Positions 1 through 11,323 of a stretch of 64,000 nt of DNA are shown here, piece by piece; within the stretch, counting starts at the first letter, position 1; the number at the start of each line of letters is the position of its first letter. Position numbers and translations under genes: made by a program. This stretch comes from Azoarcus sp. CIB (lineage in GTDB: Bacteria; Pseudomonadota; Gammaproteobacteria; Burkholderiales; Rhodocyclaceae). The notes under the pieces were generated by a model. It did no database searches. It saw only the letters and a program-made list of their open reading frames with translations, and was not told where the DNA came from. Location: contig NZ_CP011072.1 in the NCBI RefSeq assembly GCF_001190925.1, forward strand, positions 2,232,001 to 2,296,000. The letters run 5' to 3'.

Positions 1-126
1 ATGACATAACGGGACATGAATGGCCTTCCGGTTTCGTTGGGGAGAAAGCAAAATGTGATTTTAGCGAAATTTGCTGCTTTGCCGCACGGCAGGTTTTCCC
101 CTATATCACGATCTTCGGCCACAGTC

Positions 127-960
127 ATGAGCGAAAACCCCACCCGGACCGTATTCTTCATCTCCGACGGCACTGGCATCACGGCCGAAACCCTGGGCCA
201 CAGCCTGCTCGCGCAGTTTCCGGATGCGAACCTGCGCCAGGTCCGCATACCGTTCGTGGACGATCTCGACAAGGCGCTCGACGCCGCCCGCCAGATCCGC
301 GAGGCGCGCGCGGCCGACGGCGTGCGCCCGATCGTCTTCAGCACCCTGGTCAATCCGCAGCCCGAGAGCGGCTTGCTCGACGCCGATGCACTTTTCGTAG
401 ACCTGTTCGACCAGTTCATCGTGCCGCTCGAAGCCGAACTCGGCCAGCGCTCGACCCACACGGTCGGGCGCTTTCACGGCATTGCCGAGAGTCAGGACTA
501 CAAGGCGCGCATCGAGGCGATCAATTTCGCGATGGCGCACGACGACGGCATCTCGTCGGACGGCGAACTCGCGGACGCGGACGTGATCCTTGTCGGCGTA
601 TCGCGCTCGGGGAAGACGCCGACCAGCCTCTATCTGGCGATGCAGTTCGGCGTGAAGGCCGCGAACTACCCCCTCATCCCCGAGGACTTCGAGCGCAACA
701 AGCTGCCCGGCGAACTGCACCGTTACCGCGGCAAGCTTTTCGGGCTCACGATCGCGGCGGAACGCCTGTCGCAGATCCGCCAGGAGCGCCGCCCGAACAG
801 CCGTTACGCGGCGATCGAGAATTGCCGCTTCGAGATCGAGGCCGCGCAGAAGTTGATGCGCCGCGAGAACATCCCGTGGCTGGACTCGACGACGAAATCG
901 ATCGAGGAGATTTCGGCTACCATCCTCCAGGCCGTGAGGCTCAACAAGCCTGCGTATTGA
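127..960 (+). CDS. ppsR: PEP synthase regulatory protein (DUF299 bifunctional kinase/pyrophosphorylase)
   Basis: Family members switch phosphoenolpyruvate synthase off by ADP-dependent phosphorylation and on again by Pi-dependent dephosphorylation, controlling entry into gluconeogenesis in the cytoplasm. The 277-residue product begins [20 protein letters not shown], the typical family start (FxxSDxTG), and carries the P-loop GVSRSGKT at residues 157-164. The ATG at 127 is chosen because family similarity begins there; an in-frame ATG at 16 would add 37 unrelated residues. Length fits the family (about 270-280). No ppsA lies in the window; in relatives it often sits next door, so it may lie just upstream of base 1 (inference). 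A 39-base gap separates it from the next gene. Confidence 0.93.
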   Translation: MSENPTRTVFFISDGTGITAETLGHSLLAQFPDANLRQVRIPFVDDLDKALDAARQIREARAADGVRPIVFSTLVNPQPESGLLDADALFVDLFDQFIVPLEAELGQRSTHTVGRFHGIAESQDYKARIEAINFAMAHDDGISSDGELADADVILVGVSRSGKTPTSLYLAMQFGVKAANYPLIPEDFERNKLPGELHRYRGKLFGLTIAAERLSQIRQERRPNSRYAAIENCRFEIEAAQKLMRRENIPWLDSTTKSIEEISATILQAVRLNKPAY

Positions 961-999
961 GTTGCGCAGGCGCTGCAACATCCCCAAACAGGAATTTCC

Positions 1000-2169
1000 A
1001 TGAAGAGACCCCGTCAAAAACGCCGCGGTGGTTTGGGCCGCGACGCCGAAAACCTGATCTGGCTCGCAACGGGCCTGGCCGAGTCCGGCAGCCGTGCCGA
1101 GGACCGTTACTGGGATCGGCTGCTGTGCGATAGCCTGGACCGCATCCTCGAGGAAAGCGGCGAGGACACCCTGAACGCCGCGCTCGACCATCTCTACGCC
1201 GCCGATGCGCGCGCGTACGACGAACTCGCGGACTACATCGAGTCGCGCGCGGAGAGCGCGTCCGGCGTATCCCAGGAGCACGACATCCTGCTCATCGCCG
1301 CGCCGGTGCTGGCGTGGTCGCGCTACCGCATTCCGTCGACCACCATTACCGCCGCGGTACTGGCGAACCTGCGGGTGCATCTGCAGGCGCACGTGCTCGC
1401 CGACAAGGTGAAACTGGCGTTGGCCGATTTCCTCTTCAGCCCCGACCAACTGCCCCAGGGTTACTGCGCGACCGCCGCCTTCGCTGCCGAGCTCGGGCGT
1501 GCCGCCGTCGCCGGGAAGGACCTGCGCATCGACACCGAAGGCATGCCCGAAACGGCGCAATTCCTGTCCGACACCCGCTATCTGCTCGCGGCAATCGCAG
1601 TGCCGAAAGGCGAAGCGCTATTCGCTTGGCAGCAAGCCGACCGCACGCGCGAACAATGCGTGGCGCAGTGGCGCATGCAGGGCGGCGCATGCCTGACCCC
1701 GCTACTGCCGGGCTGTGCAATGGAAGTCGTGCTGCCGGAAGCGTATTTTGCCGCCAGCCGCCAGGCCGACAAGGACAGCCGCCCGTACGCGATCCGCGCA
1801 TCCGTGGCCTTCCTCGGCGCAGAACTGGATACGCCCGCAGCGAACGTCCGCGCGGTCATCGCGCCCTTCTACGACCGCGAACTCGAGGAATACCGCGTCG
1901 GACTGACGATGCACGGCAAGGAAGAGGTCGTTCATGGCGTCGTCTGGCCGCTGTTGGGAGCGGAAGATGAAACGACCGACTCGCATGCCGAGATCGAGGC
2001 CGTGCTGCGCGACTGCGGCGTCACCGAAATCGTGAACCTCGAGCACCGTTTTCCGCTCGAATACTGCGACGACTGCGGTGCACCGCTCTACCCTTCGCCG
2101 GAGGGCGAAATCGTGCACGCGGAGATGCCTGACGAGCACGGCGAGCAGGCACCCCGCCACCTGCACTGA
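1000..2169 (+). CDS. DUF2863 family protein, function unknown
   Basis: A 389-residue soluble protein that I place in the betaproteobacterial DUF2863 family on overall sequence character. No catalytic motif is recognisable. The N-terminus is basic ([11 protein letters not shown]), followed by a helical, acidic and alanine-rich body. Near the C-terminus there is a [14 protein letters not shown] motif, a CxxC pair that could bind metal or be redox active. There is no signal peptide or membrane segment. It lies between ppsR and msrB on the same strand, with 35 bases before msrB, so co-transcription with msrB is plausible. The closeness of a CxxC protein to a methionine sulfoxide reductase is suggestive but proves nothing about function. 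Confidence 0.8.
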   Translation: MKRPRQKRRGGLGRDAENLIWLATGLAESGSRAEDRYWDRLLCDSLDRILEESGEDTLNAALDHLYAADARAYDELADYIESRAESASGVSQEHDILLIAAPVLAWSRYRIPSTTITAAVLANLRVHLQAHVLADKVKLALADFLFSPDQLPQGYCATAAFAAELGRAAVAGKDLRIDTEGMPETAQFLSDTRYLLAAIAVPKGEALFAWQQADRTREQCVAQWRMQGGACLTPLLPGCAMEVVLPEAYFAASRQADKDSRPYAIRASVAFLGAELDTPAANVRAVIAPFYDRELEEYRVGLTMHGKEEVVHGVVWPLLGAEDETTDSHAEIEAVLRDCGVTEIVNLEHRFPLEYCDDCGAPLYPSPEGEIVHAEMPDEHGEQAPRHLH

Positions 2170-2204
2170 AATTTGCGCGCGTGGTTCCGACGGAGGAGAA
2201 ACAA

Positions 2205-2621
2205 ATGAGCCACAAGATCGAAAAGACCGACGCCGAGTGGCGCGCGCAACTCTCACCGACGCAATACCAGGTGGCTCGCCAGAAAGGCACCGAGCGTGCC
2301 TTCACCGGCGAATACTGGAACTTCTGGGAGAACGGCGAGTACCGCTGCATCTGCTGCGGCGCCCCGCTGTTCGACTCCGAACACAAGTTCGACGCCGGCT
2401 GTGGCTGGCCCAGCTTCTGGACCGCGGCCACACCCGACAACGTCGACAAGGCCGAAGACCGCTCCCACCTCATGGATCGCACGGAGGTGCTGTGCCGGCA
2501 GTGTGGTGCCCATCTCGGACACGTGTTCGAGGACGGACCGGCCCCTACGGGGCTGCGCTACTGCATCAACTCCGCGTCCGTCCGCTTCGATCCCCAGCGC
2601 TCGTCAGGGGACGACGACTGA
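2205..2621 (+). CDS. msrB: peptide-methionine (R)-S-oxide reductase MsrB
   Basis: Reduces the R epimer of methionine sulfoxide in proteins, using thioredoxin as donor. The 138-residue protein is a single SelR domain. The structural zinc site is complete: Cys48 and Cys51 (CICCGAPLF) plus Cys97 and Cys100 ([12 protein letters not shown]). The catalytic cysteine is Cys120 in [11 protein letters not shown], matching E. coli Cys117. The ATG at 2205 is preceded by GGAGGAG at 2193-2199; an upstream in-frame GTG at 2181 would add only eight residues before this ATG and lies ahead of that ribosome site. The gene is convergent with the DUF599 gene, with only five bases between stop codons. Confidence 0.96.
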   Translation: MSHKIEKTDAEWRAQLSPTQYQVARQKGTERAFTGEYWNFWENGEYRCICCGAPLFDSEHKFDAGCGWPSFWTAATPDNVDKAEDRSHLMDRTEVLCRQCGAHLGHVFEDGPAPTGLRYCINSASVRFDPQRSSGDDD

Positions 2622-2626
2622 CGCGA

Positions 2627-3310
2627 TCAGGCGCGGTCGCCGTCGAGTGCCACCAGCACCGATGACGCGAAGTCGCGGCGATACAGCACCACGACGACCA
2701 GTGCGGTCAGAAACAGGAAGAGCCAGGGCTGGATGAACCAGGCGACCGCGGCCAGGCCGAAATAGTAGGCGCGGATGCCGCGATTGAACTCGTCGCCGGC
2801 CAGCGAGTTCACCATCGCGACGCGCTGCACCATGCGCTCGTGCCCTTCCCCGTCCGGATTCGTGGGACTTGCGCCGATCAGGATCGACAGCATGTTGAAC
2901 TGGCGCAGCGACCACGTGAATTTGAAGTACGCGACGACGAAGACGGTCAGCAATAGCAAGAGCTTCAGCTCCCCCAGCTCTCTCGATGTCGCGCGCGCGA
3001 ACGGCAGGTCGGCGGTGAAGCGCATCGCCTGATCGAGTGCCCCGAGGACGGCGAGCAGGCCGGCAATGATGTAGATCGTCGTGTTCGCGTAGAAGGACAC
3101 GCTCTGCATGAGGTTTCCCACCAGAGCCGCATCGCTGACGCGCATCTCGCGTGCCAGCATCTCGCGTGCCCAGTCGAGCCGGAAGCGATGACTCACCCCC
3201 ATCAACCCGCGCTGCGCCCATCGGCTGTTTTCCGAGAGCCAGCCATAGCCCGCCCAGGCCGCGAGGAACCAGCCGAGTGCAATCCAGTCGAGTGTCGAGA
3301 TGGCGCTCAT
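2627..3310 (-). CDS. DUF599 family membrane protein
   Basis: A 227-residue inner-membrane protein of the DUF599 family, whose biochemical role is not established. It shows four to five hydrophobic stretches: the N-terminus (DWIALGWFLAAWAGYGW), two central segments (IYIIAGLLAVLGAL; LKLLLLLTVFVVAYF) and a C-terminal pair (YYFGLAAVAWFIQPWLFLFL and onward). The conserved family feature RQFNMLSILIGASP lies in the middle. It follows the alpha/beta hydrolase gene by 28 bases on the same strand and probably shares its transcript. Confidence 0.85.
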   Translation of the reverse strand: MSAISTLDWIALGWFLAAWAGYGWLSENSRWAQRGLMGVSHRFRLDWAREMLAREMRVSDAALVGNLMQSVSFYANTTIYIIAGLLAVLGALDQAMRFTADLPFARATSRELGELKLLLLLTVFVVAYFKFTWSLRQFNMLSILIGASPTNPDGEGHERMVQRVAMVNSLAGDEFNRGIRAYYFGLAAVAWFIQPWLFLFLTALVVVVLYRRDFASSVLVALDGDRA

Positions 3311-3338
3311 CGGATCCCCGCCCCCTGCAGCGCGCGCC

Positions 3339-4277
3339 TCATCGTTCCAGCAGGAAGTCGCGCACCAGCGCGATCTGGGCGCGGTCCATCAGCACCGGCG
3401 CGTGACCGACGCCGGCGATCTCGGCAAGGAGTGCGCGCGGCCCGGTTTCGCCCATCTGACGGAAGGTTTCGGGCGGGAGCAGATCGGATTCGGCCCCGCG
3501 AATTACGAGCGTCGAGCACTGGATCGCCTTGTACACGTCCCACAGATCGACATCGACCACGACAGGGGCCTCGCGGAAGACGTCGCCCAGCCCCGGGTCG
3601 TACACCATCGCGAAGCCGCCTTCGACGGGACGCACCGAATAACGCGTGAGATGCTGCCACTGTTCGTCGGTGAGCGGGCCGAAGGGTGCGCTGACCGCAC
3701 GGATCCACGCCTCGGCTTCCGCCATGCTGGCGAACTTCGGCGCCTTACCGACGTATTCGCCGATGCGTCGCAGCGAAGTCGCCGTGATCACCGGACCGAC
3801 GTCATTGAGCACGAGCCGCGAGATCGGCGTGTGCGGCCTGCTGGCGAGCAGCATGCCGATGATCCCGCCCATCGAGGTGCCGACCCAATGCACCGTGTCG
3901 GCATCGAGCCGCGCCAGCAGCGTGACCATATCCGCGACGTACACGGGAAAACCGTAGTCGGACTTCACTCCGAGCCAGTCGCTGCGCCCACGTCCAACCA
4001 CGTCCGGGCAGACCACGCGGTAATCGTCTGCCAGTGCCTGGGCGAGGAAATCGAAGTCGCGGCCGTTGCGCGTGAGACCGTGCGCGCACACGAGCACCTT
4101 GCGGTTCGCCGGGTTGCCCCATTCCGTATAGGCCATGCGGTGAAACCCGTGCGGACCGATGCACTGCACCGACCGTTCGCGCACGCCGTGCCACGGCCGA
4201 TCGACCCTAGCCTCGGCTGCGGGCGAGGGGTACGGTTCGGGTCGCAGCAGACGGCGGAGTGAGTCGAGCAGGCTCAT
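3339..4277 (-). CDS. alpha/beta hydrolase
   Basis: A 312-residue hydrolase of the alpha/beta fold. The nucleophile elbow is GTSMGG, the oxyanion region is VCAHGLTRNG, and the catalytic histidine is in GVGHAPVLMD near the C-terminus; an acid residue is expected in the RGAESDLL stretch. The substrate cannot be told from sequence; relatives include esterases and meta-cleavage-type hydrolases. The start MSLLDSLRRLL is chosen because further upstream the frame runs into intergenic and comEC sequence. The gap to comEC upstream is 55 bases and to the DUF599 gene downstream 28 bases, so the three may form one transcription unit. Confidence 0.88.
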   Translation of the reverse strand: MSLLDSLRRLLRPEPYPSPAAEARVDRPWHGVRERSVQCIGPHGFHRMAYTEWGNPANRKVLVCAHGLTRNGRDFDFLAQALADDYRVVCPDVVGRGRSDWLGVKSDYGFPVYVADMVTLLARLDADTVHWVGTSMGGIIGMLLASRPHTPISRLVLNDVGPVITATSLRRIGEYVGKAPKFASMAEAEAWIRAVSAPFGPLTDEQWQHLTRYSVRPVEGGFAMVYDPGLGDVFREAPVVVDVDLWDVYKAIQCSTLVIRGAESDLLPPETFRQMGETGPRALLAEIAGVGHAPVLMDRAQIALVRDFLLER

Positions 4278-4332
4278 CGAATCGAAATCTTGGAGAATGC
4301 GGCAGAGTGGCCAAGTGTAGCAGGACAACCGC

Positions 4333-6684
4333 CTAACGCCCGTACCAGTAACGGCGCGCCAGATCGCGCCAGGACGTGATTTCCACCCCGTGCGCGCCGG
4401 CATCGACGAGGATCGCGCCCTGCTCGTCGGTGCGCCAGTTCGCCGCCCCTCCCTCCGACCAGCGCTGCAGCACGGTCGGATGCGGGTGATGGAACTGGTT
4501 GAGGTAGCCCGCCGAGTGGATCGCCGCACGCGGCGCCACCCCGGCGACGAAGGCATCGCCGGACGACGACCGGCTCCCGTGATGCGGCACGACGACGACC
4601 GTACTCGCCAGGGACTCACCCGCCTGCGCGATCAGGCGCTGCTCGGCACCACGTTCTATGTCGCCCGCGAGCAGCACCGAACCACCGGGCGCAGCCACCC
4701 GCAGCACACAGGACGCATCATTGTCCGACGTCTTGCCGAGTTCCCTTTCGTCGGGATGCAGGATGCGGAACTCCACCCCATCCCAGGACCAGCTGTCGCC
4801 CGCGAGGCACGGGCGCGTTGCCCTCGGCGGCAGCGCGTCCGCGGGCGCAGGAACTGCGAAGTTCGCCATGACCTCGCTCACTTCGACACCGGCGAGCACG
4901 GACGCCATGCCGCCGGAATGATCGAGATCGTCGTGCGAGACGACGAGACGGTCGACGCGCCGGACACCGGCGGCGCCCAGATAAGGGACGAGCACCCGCA
5001 ACCCCGCATCGCCGCCCTGGCGGTAAGCCGGCCCGGTATCGTAGATGAGTTCGTGGCGGGAAGTACGGACGTGCACGGCGGTTCCCTGCCCGACATCCAG
5101 CACGACCATGCGGAAAGCTCCGTACGCGGGCCGGTCGGGCACCCACGCGAGCATCGGCAGCATCGCCAGCGCCCCCGCCGCTCGCGCGGGCGTTCCGCGC
5201 GGCAGCATCATCCATGCGACACCGACCACCGCCGCAGCCGCCAGCACGCCCGGCGGCGCGGCCTGCGACCACATCGCAAAGGGCAAGGCCGACAACCACT
5301 CCAGAAACACCATGAGCACGCCGAAGAACCAATGCGCCAGTTCGAGCAGCCCAGTGAAGGGAAGGACGATGGCCAACAGCGTCAGCGGCGTGATCACGAA
5401 ACTCACGAGCGGTATCGCCAGCGCATTGGCGAGAGGGGAAACCAGCGAGAAGCCGTTGAACAGGACGACCAGCCCCGGGATCATCGCCAGGGTGATGCCG
5501 AGTTGGCTCGCCACCGCCGCACGCCAGCCTTTCGCCGAGGCGACGCGCCCGCCGAGCAGGAACATCAGGATCGCGACCGCACCGAAGGACAGCCAGAACC
5601 CCGCCGCCAGTACCGCCCACGGATCGAACAGCAGCACGCACAGCAAGGCGAGCGCGAGCACGATGCCGCCGGATGGCGACCGCCCGCCGAGGAGCGCCAG
5701 CGCGACCACGGCGATCATGATCAGCGAGCGCTGCGTCGGGATGCCCATGCCAGCGAGAACCGCGTAGACCGCCGCCGCCGCAAGCCCGGTTGCAGCGGCG
5801 ACCTTCATCGCCGGCACCCGCAACATCCGCCTCTGCGACCGGCGCCAAGCCTTTCCGGCCAGCCAACCCACGAGCAGCCCCACCATCGACACGTGGAGTC
5901 CGGAGATGCTGATGAGATGGCTGATGCCGGTGTTGCGGAAGACCGTCCATTGCTCGTCGGGAATGGCGCGCTGGTCGCCTACGGCCAGCGCGACGAGCAC
6001 CCCGGCGTATTCGGCCCCCGGCAGCGCGGCCAGAAAGCGTGCGCGGATCGCGTCGCGCAAGCGATGCACGGACGTTGCCGGGCGCAGGACGAAATCATCG
6101 AGGCGAACCGGTGCGGGCGACGCGCGCACGCTGCCAGTGGCGCGAATGCCGCGCTCGAGCAGCGCCGCCTCATAATCGTAAAGTTCCGGATTCGCGAGGC
6201 CGTGGGGCCGCTTGAGCCGGACCGTGAACTGCCAGCGCTCGCCGGGTCGTAGCGACGGCACGGCGGAGGTGCCTCCTCCCCGTTCGGCCGCATACCACGA
6301 CAGAAGCACGCGTTGCGGCACCGTGGCAGAGGCCCGCTCGACCTGGAATACGAATCGCACCCCCTGCCCGCCGGGCTCGGGCAACTCCGCGACGATGCCG
6401 GTCAGTTCGACGTCCCGCGCTTCGAGCGCCTTGGGGAGTTCGTCGGCGATCCGCCATGCGGCGCGCCAGGTCGACCACGCAAACCCGGCACTCAGCGCGA
6501 TCACGAGGACCAGTGCGCGAAACATATTCGCGCGCACCACGCCCGACTTGTACCATTGAAACGCGAAGGCACCGGCGACGGTCAAACCGCTCGACAGAAC
6601 GGCGAGCCATGCATGCGAGGGCAGCTGCGTCTGGTATTGCCCGCCCCAGACGCCCGCCGCGAACACGAATATTGCAATTTGCAT
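4333..6684 (-). CDS. comEC: DNA internalization-related competence protein ComEC/Rec2
   Basis: Inner-membrane channel that carries one strand of transforming DNA into the cytoplasm. The 783-residue protein has the full family layout: an N-terminal hydrophobic DUF4131 region (about 1-200), the central competence domain with many membrane helices (about 210-510, including the segment starting RNTGISHLISISGLHVSMVG), and a C-terminal metallo-beta-lactamase-like domain (about 530-780) with the metal motif VVSHDDLDHSGG and a second histidine motif VVPHHGSRSS. Length is normal for Gram-negative ComEC. It starts MQIAIFVFAAG, divergent from the DUF2062 gene. The comEC/DUF2062/lolDC arrangement recurs in betaproteobacteria. 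Confidence 0.95.
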   Translation of the reverse strand: MQIAIFVFAAGVWGGQYQTQLPSHAWLAVLSSGLTVAGAFAFQWYKSGVVRANMFRALVLVIALSAGFAWSTWRAAWRIADELPKALEARDVELTGIVAELPEPGGQGVRFVFQVERASATVPQRVLLSWYAAERGGGTSAVPSLRPGERWQFTVRLKRPHGLANPELYDYEAALLERGIRATGSVRASPAPVRLDDFVLRPATSVHRLRDAIRARFLAALPGAEYAGVLVALAVGDQRAIPDEQWTVFRNTGISHLISISGLHVSMVGLLVGWLAGKAWRRSQRRMLRVPAMKVAAATGLAAAAVYAVLAGMGIPTQRSLIMIAVVALALLGGRSPSGGIVLALALLCVLLFDPWAVLAAGFWLSFGAVAILMFLLGGRVASAKGWRAAVASQLGITLAMIPGLVVLFNGFSLVSPLANALAIPLVSFVITPLTLLAIVLPFTGLLELAHWFFGVLMVFLEWLSALPFAMWSQAAPPGVLAAAAVVGVAWMMLPRGTPARAAGALAMLPMLAWVPDRPAYGAFRMVVLDVGQGTAVHVRTSRHELIYDTGPAYRQGGDAGLRVLVPYLGAAGVRRVDRLVVSHDDLDHSGGMASVLAGVEVSEVMANFAVPAPADALPPRATRPCLAGDSWSWDGVEFRILHPDERELGKTSDNDASCVLRVAAPGGSVLLAGDIERGAEQRLIAQAGESLASTVVVVPHHGSRSSSGDAFVAGVAPRAAIHSAGYLNQFHHPHPTVLQRWSEGGAANWRTDEQGAILVDAGAHGVEITSWRDLARRYWYGR

Positions 6685-6787
6685 ATACCGGAATCATGCC
6701 CGCGGAGCAGGCTGCGGACAAGCGCGGGAGGCGGCGCCGACCGCTGCGACGCACGACAAGAACAGGACTTCGACCCCTACAGCCCGA

Positions 6788-7336
6788 ATGCGCAAGACGA
6801 TCAAGCGTTTCCTGCCGAATCACGAATCGGTGCACAGCAACCGCTGGCTGCGCCCGTTCGCCAACACCCTGCTCCACCCGCGCCTGTGGCATCTGAACCG
6901 CCACTCGGCGGCGGGGGCAATCGCGCTGGGCCTGTTCTGCGGGCTGATTCCCGGCCCATTCCAGGCACTCGCCGCTGCGGCCGGATGCGTGCTGTTTCGC
7001 GTCAATCTGCCGCTCGCGGTGGTGACTACGCTGTATTCGAACCCGCTCACCATCGTCCCGCTCTACGTGCTCGCGTACGGTCTGGGCAGTCGCGTGATGG
7101 GCATGAGCACCAACGGTTTCGTGAAGCCGCCGGACTTGGGCGACCTGCATTTCGCAGAATGGCTCGGCGAACTGACCGGCTGGATGGTCGGACTGGGGAA
7201 GCCGTTGGCGCTGGGGCTGATCCTGCTCGCGGCGTTTTTCTCACTGGCGGGTTACATCGGCGTCAAGGCAGCTTGGCGGCTATGGCTGATCCGTGCCTGG
7301 CATGGCCGCCGCGCGCGGCGCAACTGCGGATCCTGA
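6788..7336 (+). CDS. DUF2062 domain-containing membrane protein
   Basis: A 182-residue protein of the DUF2062 family; no biochemical role is established. It has a basic N-terminus (MRKTIKRFLPNHESVHSNRW), then the characteristic RHSAAGAIALGLFCGLIPGP segment, and further hydrophobic spans at AVVTTLYSNPLTIVPLYVLA and LALGLILLAAFFSLAGYIG. The tail is strongly basic (HGRRARRN). It lies alone on the plus strand between divergent comEC and convergent lolD. Confidence 0.87.
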   Translation: MRKTIKRFLPNHESVHSNRWLRPFANTLLHPRLWHLNRHSAAGAIALGLFCGLIPGPFQALAAAAGCVLFRVNLPLAVVTTLYSNPLTIVPLYVLAYGLGSRVMGMSTNGFVKPPDLGDLHFAEWLGELTGWMVGLGKPLALGLILLAAFFSLAGYIGVKAAWRLWLIRAWHGRRARRNCGS

Positions 7337-7368
7337 GCGCGCGACTCGGGAGCGCAGCGCGCGCCGTT

Positions 7369-8055
7369 TCAGAGCAGGCGTCCGTCCTCGAGACGCAGGG
7401 TGCGCTGCGTGCGGCGTGCGAGCCCCTCGTCGTGCGTGACGATGACGAAGCTGGTCGCGTGCCGCTCGTTGAGACTCAGCATCAGGTCGAAGATCACTTC
7501 GGCGGTCTTGCGGTCGAGGTTGCCGGTCGGCTCGTCGGCCAGCACGCAGGCCGGCTGCGTCACCAGCGCACGCGCGATCGCGGCGCGCTGGCGCTCGCCC
7601 CCGGAGAGTTCGCCCGGTGCGTGGTCGAGGCGGTGGCCGAGCCCGACCTCCTTGAGCATGGCTTCCGCGCGTGCTTCTGCTTCGGTCCGGTCGAGACGCC
7701 GGATGTAGAGCGGCATGGCGACGTTCTCCAGGGCCGAGAACTCGGGCAGCAGGTGATGGAACTGGTACACGAAGCCCAGCCGTTCATTGCGTGCCTCGCC
7801 GCGCTCGGCATCCGACATGCGCGAGAACTCGCGCCCCATCAGCTCCACGGAGCCCGCGCCCGGCACGTCCAGGCCACCCAGCAAGTGCAGCAGGGTGCTC
7901 TTGCCCGAACCGGACACCCCCACGATGGAAAGCCGCTCGCCGCGCTTCACCTCGAGCGTCACGTCGTGCAGCACCTGCACTGCATCGGCGCCCTCACGGA
8001 AGCTCTTGGACAGGCCGCGGCAGGCCAGTACGGTATCGTTCATCGGCTCACTCAT
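7369..8055 (-). CDS. lolD: lipoprotein-releasing system ATP-binding protein LolD
   Basis: ATPase of the LolCDE complex, which extracts outer-membrane lipoproteins from the inner membrane and passes them to LolA. The 228-residue protein has Walker [13 protein letters not shown], the signature [15 protein letters not shown], Walker [12 protein letters not shown] and the H-loop VTHDEG. The TGNLD D-loop and [18 protein letters not shown] stretch are typical of LolD. The start at 8055 overlaps the lolC stop as ATGAGTGA; an alternative ATG four codons in ([10 protein letters not shown]) is possible. Transcribed with lolC. Confidence 0.96.
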   Translation of the reverse strand: MSEPMNDTVLACRGLSKSFREGADAVQVLHDVTLEVKRGERLSIVGVSGSGKSTLLHLLGGLDVPGAGSVELMGREFSRMSDAERGEARNERLGFVYQFHHLLPEFSALENVAMPLYIRRLDRTEAEARAEAMLKEVGLGHRLDHAPGELSGGERQRAAIARALVTQPACVLADEPTGNLDRKTAEVIFDLMLSLNERHATSFVIVTHDEGLARRTQRTLRLEDGRLL

Positions 8056-9301
8056 AGCGCAGCGCCTCGGCGGGATTCACGCGGCTCGCGCGCCAGCTCG
8101 GATACAGGGTCGCAACCAGGGTCAGGACGAAGGACACCGACACGATGGTGACGACGTCCGACTGCAGCACCTTCGACGGCAGCTCGCTGATGTAGTAGAT
8201 CTCCTTGTTCCACAGCGTCGCGCCGGTGAGCGTCTCGAGCGCGGGGATGATCACGTCGAGATTGTTCGCCAGCAGCAGGCCGCCGATCACGCCGCCCGCA
8301 AGGCCCACGAGCCCGATGATCGCGCCCTGCAGCACGAAGATCGCCATGATCGAACCGGGGCTCGCACCCAGCGTGCGCAGGATCGCGATGTCCGCATACT
8401 TTTCCTGCACTGCCATCACCAGCGTCGAGACGATGTTGAAGGCCGCGACCGCGACGATCAGGAAGAGGATGATCGTCATCATCGTCTTCTCCAGCGCCAC
8501 CGCCCGGAAGAAATTGGCGTGGCTGCGCGTCCAGTCGCTGACGGCGAGGTCGGATTCCATCGATCCGACCAGTTCCCGCGCCACGCGCGGTGCGGCGAAG
8601 AGGTCGTCGAGCTTGAGACGCACGCCGCTGACGCGCTCGCCCAACCGGTACAGCACCTGTGCGTCCTGCATGTGCACCAGCGCCAGTCCCGAATCGTATT
8701 CGTACATGCCGGCCTCGAAGATGCCGACCACTTCGAACTGCTTGACCCGCGGCAGCACCGCAGCCGGCGTCACGAGCCCCTGCGGCGCGATGAGGGTCAC
8801 CTTGTCGCCGACCTGGACGCGCAGGGCGAAGGCCAGGTCGCGCCCCAGGACGATGCCGAAGCGGCCGGGTTGCAGCGCGTCGAAGCGGCCCGCGCGCATG
8901 TGGCGCGCGAAGTCCGCCACCTTCTCCTCGGCGTCCGGCAGCACGCCGCGCACGAGCGTGCCGCGTACCACCTGTTCGAAGGACAGCATGGCCTGTTCCT
9001 GGACATAGGGAGCCGCCGCCCGCACATCCGGATGCCGGCTCGCCGTGTCGGCCACCTGCTGCCACGACTCGAGTTCACCGCCGGGACCGGAGATCTGGAT
9101 ATGCGAGGCCACCCCCAGAATGCGCGTGCGCAACTCTTCCTGGAAGCCGTTCATCACGGACAGCACGACGATCAGCGCCGCGACACCCAGACCCGTGCCA
9201 AGCATCGACACGAGGGAGATGAAGGAAATGAAGCGATTGCGACCCTGGGCGCGTTTGCGCGACCGGGTGTAACGCAGTCCAACCAGTAATTCGTATCGCA
9301 T
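8048..9301 (-). CDS. lolC: lipoprotein-releasing ABC transporter permease LolC/LolE
   Basis: Membrane subunit of the Lol lipoprotein extraction machine. The 417-residue protein matches the usual length. The N-terminal segment ([17 protein letters not shown]) leads into a first membrane helix with the hallmark [20 protein letters not shown] and [13 protein letters not shown], then a large periplasmic domain (about 45-265), then three C-terminal helices in an FtsX-type domain ending near [17 protein letters not shown]. Only one permease gene is present with lolD, suggesting a single LolC/E-type (LolF) subunit forming a homodimer, as in many betaproteobacteria (inference). Start chosen at [10 protein letters not shown], where similarity begins. 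Confidence 0.94.
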   Translation of the reverse strand: MRYELLVGLRYTRSRKRAQGRNRFISFISLVSMLGTGLGVAALIVVLSVMNGFQEELRTRILGVASHIQISGPGGELESWQQVADTASRHPDVRAAAPYVQEQAMLSFEQVVRGTLVRGVLPDAEEKVADFARHMRAGRFDALQPGRFGIVLGRDLAFALRVQVGDKVTLIAPQGLVTPAAVLPRVKQFEVVGIFEAGMYEYDSGLALVHMQDAQVLYRLGERVSGVRLKLDDLFAAPRVARELVGSMESDLAVSDWTRSHANFFRAVALEKTMMTIILFLIVAVAAFNIVSTLVMAVQEKYADIAILRTLGASPGSIMAIFVLQGAIIGLVGLAGGVIGGLLLANNLDVIIPALETLTGATLWNKEIYYISELPSKVLQSDVVTIVSVSFVLTLVATLYPSWRASRVNPAEALRYE

Positions 9302-9468
9302 TGCTTCGGGCGGAAACCGCCAGCATTTGTCGGGAAACCCGGCATTGTGCCCTTTGCGCCGCCGAATTGGGAGTTCGCGCGTCTCGCGACCTGCGTGCCT
9401 GCCCGGATCGGGCCGGCGCAAATGGACGTTCCGTACGGGTTTCCCCGAACAGGGAATACCCCCGTAGC

Positions 9469-9479
9469 TTGTCTGACAA
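9469..9479. promoter_or_regulatory. candidate GntR/FadR-type (LldR-like) operator
   Basis: An 11-base perfect palindrome, TTGTCTGACAA, sits 74 bases before the lactate permease start in the lolC-lldP divergent gap. It fits TNGTNNNACNA, the core bound by LldR and other FadR-subfamily GntR regulators of lactate and organic-acid genes. No such regulator is encoded in this window. Confidence 0.45.
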
Positions 9480-9552
9480 CTTCTTCGTATCGTTCGCTCC
9501 GCACCGGGAATTCGGTTCACGGTCCTTCAAACAACTAAAGGGGGCACACGAC

Positions 9553-11232
<1,680 letters not shown>

Positions 11233-11240
11233 CGGCCGGA

Positions 11241-11280
11241 GGCTGCAGTGCAGCCGGCGCCCCCTCGCGGACGGCGCCGG
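11241..11280. other. two adjacent stem-loops in the lldP-uspA gap
   Basis: GGCTGC/GCAGCC (3-base loop, 11241-11255) directly abuts CCGGCGCC (11254-11261) and its complement GGCGCCGG (11273-11280). No T-run follows, so these look like RNA processing or attenuation structures rather than a full intrinsic terminator. Confidence 0.35.
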
Positions 11281-11323
11281 CCCTGCGCGAAAACCAATCA
11301 TCCCGTATTCATCGGAGCATCAC

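Noticed and set aside
106-1560. Long open frame opposite ppsR and the DUF2863 gene
   Set aside because: It spans two real genes and the gap between them, with an Arg/Val/Gly-rich translation and no recognisable domain.
4390-6252. 620-codon open frame opposite comEC
   Set aside because: Composition (Arg, His, Gln, Pro) is typical of an antisense reading of a hydrophobic gene; comEC is unmistakable on the other strand.
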